Shown here: positions 53,007 to 61,313 of the stretch, piece after piece | Numbering within the stretch: position 1 is the first letter of the stretch | Layout of the letters: every line of letters begins with the position of its first letter | DNA from: Streptomyces longwoodensis | Lineage (GTDB): Bacteria > Actinomycetota > Actinomycetes > Streptomycetales > Streptomycetaceae | Direction: 5' to 3' | Assembly (NCBI RefSeq): GCF_001514125.1 | Contig: NZ_KQ948549.1 | Location: 443,081 to 507,080 of the forward strand | Length of the DNA stretch: 64,000 bases | Translations under genes and position numbers: made by a program | Notes under the pieces: model-generated | The model's input: only the letters and a program-made list of their open reading frames with translations | Told to the model about the DNA's origin: nothing | The model's database searches: none

Positions 53007-54140
53007 ATGCCCGCCGCACCCCTGAAATTCGCGTACTGGGTCCCCAACGTCAGCGGGGGACTCGTCACCAGCCGCATCGAGCAGCGCACCGACTGGGGAT
53101 ACGACTACAACCGCGAGCTCGCCGTCCTCGCCGAGAACAACGGGTTCGAGTACGCCCTCAGCCAGGTCCGCTACATGGCGAGCTACGGCGCCGAGTACCA
53201 GCACGAGTCCACCAGCTTCAGCCTCGCCCTGCTCCTCGCCACCGAGCGGCTGAAGGTCATCGCCGCCGTCCACCCCGGTCTGTGGCACCCCGGGGTGCTG
53301 GCGAAGCTCGGCGCGACCGCCGACCACCTCTCGCACGGCCGGTTCGCCGTGAACGTCGTCTCCGGCTGGTTCAAGGACGAGTTCACCGCGCTCGGCGAGC
53401 CCTGGCTGGAGCACGACGAGCGCTACCGCCGCTCCGAGGAGTTCATCACCGCCCTGCGGCGCATCTGGACCGAGGACCACGCCGAACTCGCCGGTGACTT
53501 CTACCGGGTGCGCGACTTCTCCCTCAAGCCCAAGCCGCTCAACACCCCCGAACGCCCGCACCCGGAGATCTTCCAGGGCGGCAACTCCACCGCCGCCCGC
53601 CGGATGGCCGGCCGCGTCTCCGACTGGTACTTCTCCAACGGCAAGGACTTCGACGGCGTGACCGAGCAGATCGCGGACGTCCGCGCCTCCGCCGCCGAAG
53701 CCGGCCGCCCCGCACCCCGGTTCGGGCTCAACGGCTTCCTCATCGCCCGCGACACCGAGGCCGAGGCCCGCGACACCCTGCGCGAGATCGTCGCCCAGGC
53801 CGACACCGAGGCCGTCGAGGGATTCGGCGCGGCCGTGCGGCAGGCGGGACGGTCCACCGCCGACCGCAAGGGCATGTGGCAGGACTCCACCTTCGAGGAC
53901 CTCGTCCAGTACAACGACGGCTTCCGCACCGGGCTCATCGGCACCCCCGAGCAGATCGCCCAGCGGATCGTCGCCTACAAGCGGCTCGGCGTCGACCTCT
54001 TCCTGCTCGGCTTCCTCCACTACCACGAGGAGGTCGAGTACTTCGGCCGGCGGGTCCTGCCGCTCGTCCGCGAACTGGAGGCCCGGCTGCCGGACACCGA
54101 CACCGGCACCGCGCCCGCCTCCGTCCCCGCCCACGCCTGA
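53007..54140 (+). CDS. sfnG: SfnG-type FMNH2-dependent dimethylsulfone monooxygenase
   Basis: A 377-residue two-component monooxygenase of the bacterial luciferase fold. It would oxidise dimethylsulfone to methanesulfinate with FMNH2 and oxygen. The start FAYWVPNVSGGLVTSRIEQR is diagnostic of SfnG; further shared segments are RTDWGYDYNRELAVLAENNG and VVSGWFKDEFTALGEPWLEH, and the C-terminal LVQYNDGFRTGLIGTPEQIA. ATG 53007 has GGAG seven to ten bases upstream. It is the first structural gene of the operon, followed by a flavin reductase, SfnB and SsuD, so it forms the sulfone-to-sulfite route. The tail after about residue 360 is disordered. Confidence 0.92.
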   Translation: MPAAPLKFAYWVPNVSGGLVTSRIEQRTDWGYDYNRELAVLAENNGFEYALSQVRYMASYGAEYQHESTSFSLALLLATERLKVIAAVHPGLWHPGVLAKLGATADHLSHGRFAVNVVSGWFKDEFTALGEPWLEHDERYRRSEEFITALRRIWTEDHAELAGDFYRVRDFSLKPKPLNTPERPHPEIFQGGNSTAARRMAGRVSDWYFSNGKDFDGVTEQIADVRASAAEAGRPAPRFGLNGFLIARDTEAEARDTLREIVAQADTEAVEGFGAAVRQAGRSTADRKGMWQDSTFEDLVQYNDGFRTGLIGTPEQIAQRIVAYKRLGVDLFLLGFLHYHEEVEYFGRRVLPLVRELEARLPDTDTGTAPASVPAHA

Positions 54141-54199
54141 CCGCTCCCCGGGGCCCGCCCCCGGACCCGCACCCTCGGAACACCTTCGAAAGAGGACCC

Positions 54200-54754
54200 A
54201 TGGCCACCGTCCTGTCCGTCTCCGGCAGCCCCTCCGCCTCCTCCCGCACCGGCCGCCTGCTGCGCCACCTCGACCAGCGCATCGCCGCGCAGGGACACCA
54301 GGTGATCCCGCTCGACGTCCGCACCATCCCCGCCGAGGCCCTGCTCGGCGCGGACTTCCGGCACCCGGCGATCGTCGAGGCCGCCGAGCTGTTCGCGCGC
54401 GCCGACGGAGTGGTCGTGGGCACCCCCGTCTACAAGGCGTCGTACTCCGGCGTGCTCAAGGCGCTCCTGGACCTGCTGCCGCAGTACGCGCTCACCGGCA
54501 AGACCGTGCTGCCGCTGGCCACCGGCGGCTCCACCGCCCACGTCCTCGCCATCGACTACGCGCTGCGGCCCGTCCTGAACTCCATGGGCGCCGCGCACAT
54601 CGTGCAGGGCTGGTTCACCCTCGACAAGGACATCACCGCCCACGAGGACGGCACCGTCACGGTCGCCCCGGCCACCGCCGAGGCGCTCGGCCAGGTCGTC
54701 GACCAGTTCTCCGCCGCCCTGGGCCGCACCCCGTTCCTGGCCGCGGCGAGCTGA
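54200..54754 (+). CDS. NADPH-dependent FMN reductase (SsuE/MsuE-like)
   Basis: A 184-residue flavodoxin-like reductase that supplies FMNH2 to the monooxygenases. FMN-binding sequence: VLSVSGSPSASSRTGRLLRH, then VVGTPVYKASYSGVLKALLD (about residues 73-92), the characteristic SsuE/MsuE segment, and LATGGSTAHVLAIDYALRPV. ATG 54200 has AGAGGA upstream, 59 bases after sfnG, and the sfnB GTG is only 2 bases past this stop. Naming as SsuE versus MsuE cannot be decided by eye; both serve sulfonate monooxygenases. Confidence 0.92.
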   Translation: MATVLSVSGSPSASSRTGRLLRHLDQRIAAQGHQVIPLDVRTIPAEALLGADFRHPAIVEAAELFARADGVVVGTPVYKASYSGVLKALLDLLPQYALTGKTVLPLATGGSTAHVLAIDYALRPVLNSMGAAHIVQGWFTLDKDITAHEDGTVTVAPATAEALGQVVDQFSAALGRTPFLAAAS

Positions 54755-54756
54755 CG

Positions 54757-55941
54757 GTGACCGCGCACGTCATCGCCGACGACGCCGAGGCCCTCGCCGT
54801 CGCCGCCGAGCTCGCCGACGCGTTCCGCGCGGGTGCCGCGCGGCGCGACGCCGAGCGCGTCCTGCCCCGCGCGGAGCTGGACCGGCTGTCCGCCTCGGGC
54901 CTGCTCGCCGTCACCGTCCCCGCCGAGCACGGCGGCGCCGACGTCGGCGCGGCCACGCTCGCGGAGGTCTTCCGCCTGCTGGGCGCCGCCGACCCGAGCC
55001 TGGCTCAGATCCCGCAGAGCCACTTCGTCTACGTCAACGTGATCCGCCGCCAGGGAACCACCGAGCAGCGGACGTTCTTCTTCGCCGAGGTGCTGGCCGG
55101 GCGGCGCTTCGGCAACGCCCAGTCCGAGGCGGGCACCAAGCACGTCCAGGACATCCGCACCCGCCTGACCCCGCGCCCCGACGGCTCCTACCGGCTGGAC
55201 GGCGTCAAGCACTACTCCACCGGCGCCCTCTTCGCCGACTGGATCCCGGTCCTCGCCCGCGCCGACGACGACGATCTGCACGTCGCCTACGTCCCGCGCG
55301 ACGCCCCGGGCCTGACCGTCGTCGACGACTGGGACGGCATGGGCCAGCGCACCACGGCCAGCGGCACCGTCCACCTGGAGGGCGTCGAGGTCCCCGCCGA
55401 CCGGGTGCTGCCCCACCACCTGACCTTCCGGGGACCGCAACTGCACGGTGCGGTAGCCCAGTTGCTGCACGCCGCGATCGACGCGGGCATCGCCTCGGGC
55501 GCGCTGACGGAGGCCGCCGCGTTCGTGCGGACCCGCAGCAGGCCCTGGTTCGAGAGCGGCGCGGACACCGCCGTCGAGGACCCGCTGCTGGTCCAGCGGT
55601 TCGGTGAACTCGCCCTGCGCGTGCGGGCGTCGGAGGCGCTGCTGAAGGAGGCCGCCCGCGCGGTCGACGCGGCCCGGGCCGGCCTGACCGACGACAGCGC
55701 GGCCGAGGCGTCCCTCGCGGTCGCCGCCGCCAAGGTGCAGGCCGCCGAGACGGCCGTGGAGGTGGCGAGCGCCCTGTTCGAGGTGTCCGGCACCCGCTCC
55801 GCGCTCGACTCCCTGAACCTGCACCGGTACTGGCGCGACGCGCGCACCCACACCCTGCACGACCCGCCCCGCTGGAAGCTCCAGCACCTCGGCCGCCACG
55901 TCCTCACCGGGGCCCGTCCGCCCCGCCACGGCCTGCTGTAG
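54757..55941 (+). CDS. sfnB: SfnB-type flavoprotein of sulfur acquisition
   Basis: A 394-residue acyl-CoA-dehydrogenase-fold flavoprotein, of the SfnB group linked to dimethylsulfide/dimethylsulfone use. N-terminal helical domain with RLSASGLLAVTVPAEHGGAD, central beta domain with RFGNAQSEAGTKHVQDIRTR, YRLDGVKHYSTGALFADWIP and VDDWDGMGQRTTASGTVHLE, and a C-terminal helical bundle. Glutamate catalytic bases of true acyl-CoA dehydrogenases are not clearly aligned; a monooxygenase-type role is more likely. GTG 54757 is 2 bases after the reductase stop, hence translationally coupled. Co-expressed with sfnG and ssuD. Confidence 0.88.
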   Translation: MTAHVIADDAEALAVAAELADAFRAGAARRDAERVLPRAELDRLSASGLLAVTVPAEHGGADVGAATLAEVFRLLGAADPSLAQIPQSHFVYVNVIRRQGTTEQRTFFFAEVLAGRRFGNAQSEAGTKHVQDIRTRLTPRPDGSYRLDGVKHYSTGALFADWIPVLARADDDDLHVAYVPRDAPGLTVVDDWDGMGQRTTASGTVHLEGVEVPADRVLPHHLTFRGPQLHGAVAQLLHAAIDAGIASGALTEAAAFVRTRSRPWFESGADTAVEDPLLVQRFGELALRVRASEALLKEAARAVDAARAGLTDDSAAEASLAVAAAKVQAAETAVEVASALFEVSGTRSALDSLNLHRYWRDARTHTLHDPPRWKLQHLGRHVLTGARPPRHGLL

Positions 55942-56021
55942 CGCGGTCCCGCCGCCGGTACTGCACCCGCCCCGCCCCCCGTCCCCGCCCGCCGGGGCGC
56001 CCCCCAGGAACGGAGACCCCC

Positions 56022-57164
56022 GTGTCCCTCACCTTCCACTGGTTCCTGCCCACCAACGGCGACAGCCGCCACGTGGTCGGCGGCGGCCACGGCACGCCGG
56101 CCACCGCCTCGGGCCGGGACCGGCCGCCGACGGTCGCCTACCTCAGCCAGATCGCCCGCGCCGCCGAGGACCTCGGCTTCGTCGGCGCGCTCACGCCGAC
56201 CGGCGCCTGGTGCGAGGACGCCTGGCTCACCACCGCCATGGTCAGCCAGAACTCCGAGCGGCTGAAGTTCCTCGTCGCCTTCCGCCCCGGCTTCGTCTCC
56301 CCGACGCTCGCCGCCCAGATGGCCTCGACCTTCCAGCGGCAGACCGGCGGACGGCTGCTGCTCAACGTCGTCACCGGCGGCGAGAGCCACGAGCAGCGGG
56401 CCTACGGCGACTTCCTGGACAAGGACGACCGCTACCGTCGTACGGGCGAATTCCTCGAGGTCGTAAGGGAGTTGTGGGACGGCAAGAGCGTCGACCTGGT
56501 GGGCGAGCACCTGCGGGTGGAGGACGCGCGGCTGGCGCGGGTGCCCGATCCGGTGCCCGAGGTGTACTTCGGGGGGTCCTCGCCGATCGCCGGGGAGATC
56601 GCGGCCCGGCACGTCGACGTCTACCTCACCTGGGGCGAGCCGCCCGCCCAGGTCGCCGAGAAGATCGAGTGGATCAGGGGACTGGCGGCCCGGCACGGGC
56701 GCACGCTGCGGTTCGGCATCCGGCTGCACGTGATCACCCGGGACACCTCCGCGCAGGCCTGGGCGGAGGCGGAGCGGCTGCTCGCCGGGTTCGACCCGCA
56801 GACCGTGGCGTCCGTGCAGGCCGGGCTCGCGCGCAGCGAGTCGGAGGGGCAGCGGCGGATGCTCGCGCTGCACGGCGGCAGCCGGGACGGGCTGGAGATC
56901 CACCCCAACCTGTGGGCGGGCATCGGCCTGGTGCGCGGCGGCGCCGGGACCGCGCTGGTCGGCAGCCACGAGGAGGTCGCCGAGCGGATCCGGGAGTACG
57001 CGGCCCTGGGCATCGAGGAGTTCGTGCTCTCCGGTTACCCGCACCTGGAGGAGGCGTACTGGTTCGGCGAGGGCGTGCTGCCCCGGCTGGCCGCCGAGGG
57101 GCTGTGGCGGCACCCGTTCCTCCCGGAGGCGGCGCCCTCGGCGCAGGTGCCGTTCGCGAGCTGA
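56022..57164 (+). CDS. ssuD: SsuD alkanesulfonate monooxygenase
   Basis: A 380-residue FMNH2-dependent monooxygenase that splits alkanesulfonates into aldehyde and sulfite. Family pattern: FHWFLPTNGDSRHVVGGGHG, GFVGALTPTGAWCEDAW with the active Cys region, LKFLVAFRPGFVSPTLAAQM and VVTGGESHEQRAYGDFLDKD, RYRRTGEFLEVVRELW. GTG 56022 follows GGAACGGAGAC. It is the last gene of the sulfur operon, 80 bases after sfnB. No ssuABC transporter genes follow in the window, so uptake is encoded elsewhere. Convergent with the dehydrogenase-like gene. Confidence 0.94.
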   Translation: MSLTFHWFLPTNGDSRHVVGGGHGTPATASGRDRPPTVAYLSQIARAAEDLGFVGALTPTGAWCEDAWLTTAMVSQNSERLKFLVAFRPGFVSPTLAAQMASTFQRQTGGRLLLNVVTGGESHEQRAYGDFLDKDDRYRRTGEFLEVVRELWDGKSVDLVGEHLRVEDARLARVPDPVPEVYFGGSSPIAGEIAARHVDVYLTWGEPPAQVAEKIEWIRGLAARHGRTLRFGIRLHVITRDTSAQAWAEAERLLAGFDPQTVASVQAGLARSESEGQRRMLALHGGSRDGLEIHPNLWAGIGLVRGGAGTALVGSHEEVAERIREYAALGIEEFVLSGYPHLEEAYWFGEGVLPRLAAEGLWRHPFLPEAAPSAQVPFAS

Positions 57165-57221
57165 ACCGCCGGGAGGTGATGAACGAGGGGAGGCCCACAC
57201 GGACGATGCCCCCAGGTCGGG

Positions 57222-58304
57222 TCAGCCCCTCAGCGCGCTGAGCTGCGCCGCGCGCGTCTCCCGCGTCTGGCCCTGCACCTGCAGGAACAGTGCCTCCCGG
57301 GCCAGGCGCTGGGCCCGGTGCGTCAGCAGCATCGTGCGGCCCCCGCCCGCGACCACCGCGGCGGTGGTGGCCGCCTGCAGCAGCCCGAACGCCTCCGTCC
57401 TGAGGTCCAGCCGCTCCTGGACCCGCAGGCCGGGGGCCGTGTCGGCGAGGGCGTAGGCCGCCGTGCGCAGCCGCGTGAGCCGGGCGCGGAACGCGGCGGC
57501 CGTCTCCTCGTCCAGGAGGGTGAGCGCCGCCCGCGTCAGCCCGAACACCGCCGGGTTGGTGTCGAGCGTCCGGAGCCGGTCGTCCGCCGCCCAGCGGTCG
57601 TACGGCGTGCGCAGCACCACCGCCTCGTCGGGCAGCCACAGGCCGTCCAGCTCCAGCGACACGGTACGGGCACCGCCGAGGGCCGCCAGGCGCAGCGGCT
57701 CGGACGCGCCGAGGCCCGGCTGGTCCCGGGCCTCGGCGAACGCGAACAGGGCCTCGTCGCCGTCGGTGGTCCCGGCCAGCAGCAGCACGTCGTTCAGGCC
57801 CCAGCCCGTGTACCAGGGCACCGTCCCGGCGAAACGCCAGCCGCCCCGGTCGCGGACGGCGCGGACCGGAGTGCGGGGGTGGGCGCGCAGGTGGGCGTAC
57901 GCCACCCCGGACAGCAGCTCGCCCCGGGACAGCGGGCCGAGCAGCCGCTCCCGGACCGGGCCGTCGCTGCGGGCCAGCATCCGCACCGGCGTGTGGTGCT
58001 GGGTCTGCACGAACCAGGTGGCGGCGCAGGCCCCGGACAGGATCTCCGCCGTCTCGCGCGCCACCGCCGCGGGCGCCTCGGCGCCGCCGTACGCGCGCGG
58101 GGCGCTCACCCCGAGCAGCCCGGACCGCTTGATCTCCTGGAGGTGGCCGGCCGGGACGCCCTCCGCGTCGACGCGCTCGGCCGCGGGTGCCAGGAGGTCG
58201 TCGGCGAGGCGGCGGGCCCGGGTGACGAGGGGATGGGGCGGCGGCTCAGCGGGGCCGGCGGGTGCCGTGGGTCCCGGGGGCGCCGGGGGTGGCGGTGGGG
58301 TCAT
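57222..58304 (-). CDS. Acyl-CoA-dehydrogenase-fold flavoprotein
   Basis: A 360-residue flavoprotein of the acyl-CoA dehydrogenase superfamily. N-terminal proline-rich stretch (PPPPPAPPGPTAPAGPAEPP) precedes the fold (from about residue 27). The helical region RRLADDLLAPAAERVDAEGV, GACAATWFVQTQHHTPVRML and central RFAGTVPWYTGWGLNDVLLL are recognisable; the glutamate base of acyl-CoA dehydrogenases is not obvious. ATG 58304 has only GAGGA-like sequence to the side; the longer open frame (to 58385) is a weak alternative. It is convergent with ssuD and may act on organosulfur as well, but this is only position. Substrate unknown. Confidence 0.8.
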   Translation of the reverse strand: MTPPPPPAPPGPTAPAGPAEPPPHPLVTRARRLADDLLAPAAERVDAEGVPAGHLQEIKRSGLLGVSAPRAYGGAEAPAAVARETAEILSGACAATWFVQTQHHTPVRMLARSDGPVRERLLGPLSRGELLSGVAYAHLRAHPRTPVRAVRDRGGWRFAGTVPWYTGWGLNDVLLLAGTTDGDEALFAFAEARDQPGLGASEPLRLAALGGARTVSLELDGLWLPDEAVVLRTPYDRWAADDRLRTLDTNPAVFGLTRAALTLLDEETAAAFRARLTRLRTAAYALADTAPGLRVQERLDLRTEAFGLLQAATTAAVVAGGGRTMLLTHRAQRLAREALFLQVQGQTRETRAAQLSALRG

Positions 58305-58403
58305 GGAGGAGATTTTTCCCGGTTCCGGGGCGTGGGGGTCGATCCGGGGCAGTGCCGTTCGTGTAGGAGGTGGGACCACCCCCACGAGGCCGAGGAGGCC
58401 GTC

Positions 58404-58754
58404 ATGACGTACTACCTGCTCAGTGTGGTCCAGCCGACCGGAGGACAGCCGCCCGCCCCCGAGGCGCTCGCCGGGATCGTCGCCGACGTCGAGGCGTTCA
58501 ACCAGGAGCTGCGCGACGCCGGGGCCTGGGTGTTCGCCGGCGGACTGGCCGGACCCGAGTCGGCCACGACACTGCGACCCGAGGACGGCGACGTGCTGAG
58601 GACCGACGGGCCCTACGCGGAGGGCGAGGAGTACCTGGGCGGGCTCTGCCTGATCCAGGCGCCCGACCTGGACGCGGCCCTGGAGTGGGGCCGGAAGGCC
58701 GCCCTGGCCACCACCCTGCCCATCGAGGTGCGCTCCTTCACCGCCGACCGGTGA
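58404..58754 (+). CDS. YciI-like (DGPF) protein
   Basis: A 116-residue protein of the YCII-related/DGPF family. The family marker is TDGPYAEGEEYLGGLCLIQA (about residues 72-91), close to the DGPFAETKE motif, and the start is YYLLSVVQPTGGQPP. The fold is a ferredoxin-like dimer with a conserved His-Asp pocket whose function is unknown; several are found near sigma factor genes. ATG 58404 has GAGGAGG. Here an ECF sigma gene lies 548 bases downstream on the same strand, the common neighbourhood of DGPF proteins, but no operon is clear. Confidence 0.88.
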   Translation: MTYYLLSVVQPTGGQPPAPEALAGIVADVEAFNQELRDAGAWVFAGGLAGPESATTLRPEDGDVLRTDGPYAEGEEYLGGLCLIQAPDLDAALEWGRKAALATTLPIEVRSFTADR

Positions 58755-59140
58755 CGACCGTCCCCGCCCGCGACCCCGTCGGCGTGGCGGCCTGACCTTC
58801 CCGTGCTGCCACCCGGCCCCGGCGCGGCGACTGGTTCACGCCAAAGCGGGGATCCGCGACGCCCGCATCCCGTACCGCGTGCGGCTGGTTCGGTGCCTCG
58901 GGGCCGCCGAGGGAGCGGGGCAGCCGCCGAACGGTCATGAGTAGTCCTTCGAGTGACGGGAAACCCACGGCACCTGGTCCGGGAAGGTGCGGCCCGTAGT
59001 CAGAATCGGCCAAATCAGTCTGACTTTCGAATCGGGTCTGCACGAATCGCCGCTGCCGGACGCCGTGGGGGCAGAGGGTGCAACCGTCGCCTTCCGGGGC
59101 TCCTGGGCCCCGACCAGCCAGTGAGAGGACCGAAGGGTCC
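58755..59140. promoter_or_regulatory. 386-base gap ahead of the ECF operon
   Basis: No gene is supported. AGTC-T-GACT (59017-59025) is a perfect palindrome, and GAATCG occurs three times (59003, 59029, 59044). They fall in the 140 bases before the small gene at 59141 and may form its control region; ECF sigma factors often use their own promoter. The left part of the gap shows nothing notable. Confidence 0.4.
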
Positions 59141-59305
59141 GTGACCGACCAGTTCGAACAGTTCGCCCGCGACGCGGCGCTGTCCTTGATCGCCCTGCGG
59201 GTCTTCGGACCCGGCGTCGTCGCCCTCGCGCGCCGGGTCGTGGCCGCACTCGTGCGGGTGGGCTTCCGCGAGATGCACCACCGTCTCCCGGGCGGCGAGG
59301 GGTGA
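59141..59305 (+). CDS. Small 54-residue protein before the ECF sigma gene
   Basis: A short GTG-started protein (GTG 59141) with GAAGGG six bases upstream. It has one hydrophobic helix, ALSLIALRVFGPGVVALARR (about residues 14-33), and a basic C-terminus with HRLPGGEG. Its stop codon overlaps the GTG of the sigma gene (GTGA at 59302-59305), so it is translationally coupled to it. It could be a membrane-tethered controller of the sigma factor, but there is no anti-sigma zinc motif (HxxxCxxC). I do not recognise a family. Confidence 0.65.
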   Translation: MTDQFEQFARDAALSLIALRVFGPGVVALARRVVAALVRVGFREMHHRLPGGEG

Positions 59306-59868
59306 CGCGCGAGGAGTCGGCGCCAGGCCCGGCCGGCCATCCCCGGGCGCCGGAGAAACTTCCCTTGGACTTCGCCGCCTTCCACCAGATGCACCGGCCG
59401 GGCTACGTCCGCGAGGCCGAACGCTGGCTGCGCAGCCGCGCGGACGCCGAGGACGCCGTCGACGACGCGTTCGTCCAGCTCGCCGAGGAGTGGCCGCACA
59501 TACTCCGCGCCGAGAACCCCGCCGCCTACGCCTGGCGGGTCGTCAAGCACCGGGTCATCGACCACGCCCGGGCGCGCGGGCGCCGGGCCACGCTGATGGA
59601 CACCGCGGTCTTCGAGACCGTGACCCTGACCGGGGCCGAGGACGCCTTCGAGGTGATCGAGCAGAACCTGCGCCTGTTCCACGCCATCGAGGCCCTGCCC
59701 GAGCGCCAGCGGGACATCGTCCGGCTGCGCTACTGCGAGGGCTACACCATCGCCGAGGTGGCGGACCACCTCGGCATCAGCGAAGCCGGCGTGCGCTCCC
59801 ACGAACGCTATGCCCGACGGCGACTGCGGGAGATCTACACGACGAGCGCCGAGGAGGAGCGGTCATGA
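59302..59868 (+). CDS. ECF-type RNA polymerase sigma factor
   Basis: A 188-residue sigma-70 family regulator of transcription. Region 2 includes DFAAFHQMHRPGYVREAERW, then AEDAVDDAFVQLAEEWPH and AAYAWRVVKHRVIDHARA. Region 4: LPERQRDIVRLRYCEGYTIA and EVADHLGISEAGVRSHERYA, a standard helix-turn-helix. GTG 59302 overlaps the upstream stop. The next gene, at 59865, overlaps its own stop by ATGA. It lacks a classical zinc anti-sigma partner. The genes on both sides are therefore the first candidates for controlling it. Confidence 0.9.
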   Translation: MTREESAPGPAGHPRAPEKLPLDFAAFHQMHRPGYVREAERWLRSRADAEDAVDDAFVQLAEEWPHILRAENPAAYAWRVVKHRVIDHARARGRRATLMDTAVFETVTLTGAEDAFEVIEQNLRLFHAIEALPERQRDIVRLRYCEGYTIAEVADHLGISEAGVRSHERYARRRLREIYTTSAEEERS

Positions 59869-60731
59869 CCTTCGACACCGCGAGCGACCTGGACGACGTG
59901 CTGGCCCGCGCCCGGCTGCGGCCGACCGCGCCCTACACCCGTGCGGACGTCGAGGCCGCCGAGGCCCGTGTGGCCGCCCGGGTCGCGGCCCGGCGGGCCG
60001 GGGACCCCGCGGCCCGCTCCCGGCCGCGCCCCGCCCCGCTCCCGCTCCCGCGCGAGAGCCACCCCGCCGCCCGGGACCTGCGGGCCCTGTGCGAGGCGCT
60101 GCTGAGCCGGCCGGGTGCCCTGCAGGGGCTCGGCGCCTTCCTCGGCAGCCAGCTCCCCGAGCCGTCCGGGGCGCGCATCCTCGGCGGCATCCTCCACCTC
60201 GCGGGCTGCGAGGACAGCGCCCGCTTCTGGTGGCAGTACGCCGCCGGCGCCGCGGACCCGGTCTCGTCGTACTGCCTCTACCTCCACCACCGCTCCCTGG
60301 GCGAGGACCAGGAGGCCGACTGGTGGCTGCGGCACACCGAGCTGACCCCGGCCACCCTGAGCCGGGAGGCCACCGAAGTGGAGGTCGCCACCGCCCTGCA
60401 CGTGCTCACCGCGCTGCGGCGCGGCCGGCACGGGCTGCCCGAGGCGCTGCGCGCGCTGGTCGAGTACGTCCCGGCCGTGGTCGGCTTCGTCGACGACGAC
60501 CTGGAGCTGCCCCTGCCGGACGGGGACCTGGCCGAGATCGTCGAGGAGGCCGCTGCGCACGGCGCACCGCCCGCCCGCAAGCGGCGCCGCGCCCGCGGCG
60601 GCACCGGCCTGCCCGCCCGCCGCGAACCGGCCGTGCACACCTTCTCCGCCGCCTCCCCCCGCCCCGCCCGGCACTGGAGCCGCGACGTCCAGGAGGCCCT
60701 GCGCGAGTGCGAGGAGACGGTGGCCTGCTGA
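59865..60731 (+). CDS. Sigma-linked protein of unknown function
   Basis: A 288-residue protein that I do not assign to a family. The N-terminal 70 residues contain an acidic/basic helical stretch (RPTAPYTRADVEAAEARVAA) and a Pro/Arg linker; the rest is helical with repeat-like aromatic segments (GCEDSARFWWQYAAGAADPV, SSYCLYLHHRSLGEDQEADW), suggesting TPR-like helical repeats. The C-terminus ends RDVQEALRECEETVAC. There is no membrane helix. The start ATG 59865 overlaps the stop of the sigma gene (ATGA), so it is translated with it. A sigma regulator is plausible from position only. Confidence 0.7.
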   Translation: MTFDTASDLDDVLARARLRPTAPYTRADVEAAEARVAARVAARRAGDPAARSRPRPAPLPLPRESHPAARDLRALCEALLSRPGALQGLGAFLGSQLPEPSGARILGGILHLAGCEDSARFWWQYAAGAADPVSSYCLYLHHRSLGEDQEADWWLRHTELTPATLSREATEVEVATALHVLTALRRGRHGLPEALRALVEYVPAVVGFVDDDLELPLPDGDLAEIVEEAAAHGAPPARKRRRARGGTGLPARREPAVHTFSAASPRPARHWSRDVQEALRECEETVAC

Positions 60732-60806
60732 ACCGGGCGGACGGGCCCGCCCCCGGTCCTCCGGGGGCGGGTGGCGGACCTCCGGGGACGGCGCCCCGGG
60801 GAGGGA

Positions 60807-60834
60807 TTGGCGTCACGTACGTTTTACGTATAAC
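60807..60834 (+). promoter_or_regulatory. Promoter and palindrome before the VOC gene
   Basis: TTGGCG (60807-60812), 16 bases, TATAAC (60829-60834), 34 bases before the VOC start. TACGT-TTT-ACGTA (60818-60830) is a perfect palindrome covering the spacer and the -10. Such symmetry suggests a repressor site. Confidence 0.55.
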
Positions 60835-60868
60835 CTCTCCGACCAATCCGCCCCCGCGAAAGGCTCCG

Positions 60869-61267
60869 ATGAGACGCGTCGCCCTGGTCACCCTCGTCGT
60901 CGACGACTACGACGAGGCGATCCGCTTCTACACCGAGGCCCTCGGCTTCCGGCTCGCCGAGGACGCACCGCGCCCCGACGGCTCCCGCTGGGTCGTCGTC
61001 GAGCCGGGCACCCCCGGGTCCCCGGGCACCGGACTGCTGCTGGCCCGCGCCAAGGGCGACGCCCAGCGCGCCCGCGTCGGCGACCAGACCGGCGGCCGGG
61101 TCGGCTTCTTCCTGCACACCGACGACTTCGCCCGCGACCACGCCCGGATGCTCGCCGCGGGCGTGACCTTCCTGGAGGAGCCGCGCCACGAGCCCTACGG
61201 CTCGGTCGCCGTCTTCCAGGACCTGTACGGCAACCGCTGGGACCTCCTCCAGCCGGCCGCCGCCTGA
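60869..61267 (+). CDS. VOC-superfamily protein (glyoxalase-like)
   Basis: A 132-residue protein of the vicinal oxygen chelate fold: [20 protein letters not shown] opens the first unit and [20 protein letters not shown] the second; it ends [17 protein letters not shown], the standard VOC finish. Paired residues that would hold a metal ion are not complete, so it may not be a true glyoxalase. ATG 60869 has GAAAGG six to eleven bases upstream. It has a well-formed promoter and the adenosine deaminase gene starts 46 bases after its stop, so these two are likely co-transcribed. Confidence 0.85.
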   Translation: MRRVALVTLVVDDYDEAIRFYTEALGFRLAEDAPRPDGSRWVVVEPGTPGSPGTGLLLARAKGDAQRARVGDQTGGRVGFFLHTDDFARDHARMLAAGVTFLEEPRHEPYGSVAVFQDLYGNRWDLLQPAAA

Positions 61268-61313
61268 GACCCACCCGCTTCCCGATCCACCCCTGCGCCG
61301 AGGAACCACAGCC

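Noticed and set aside
50385..59025. Shared decamer CAGTCTGACT upstream of the SGNH gene and the ECF operon
   Set aside because: Only two copies, short and self-complementary; likely chance, though both lie in A+T-rich promoter zones.
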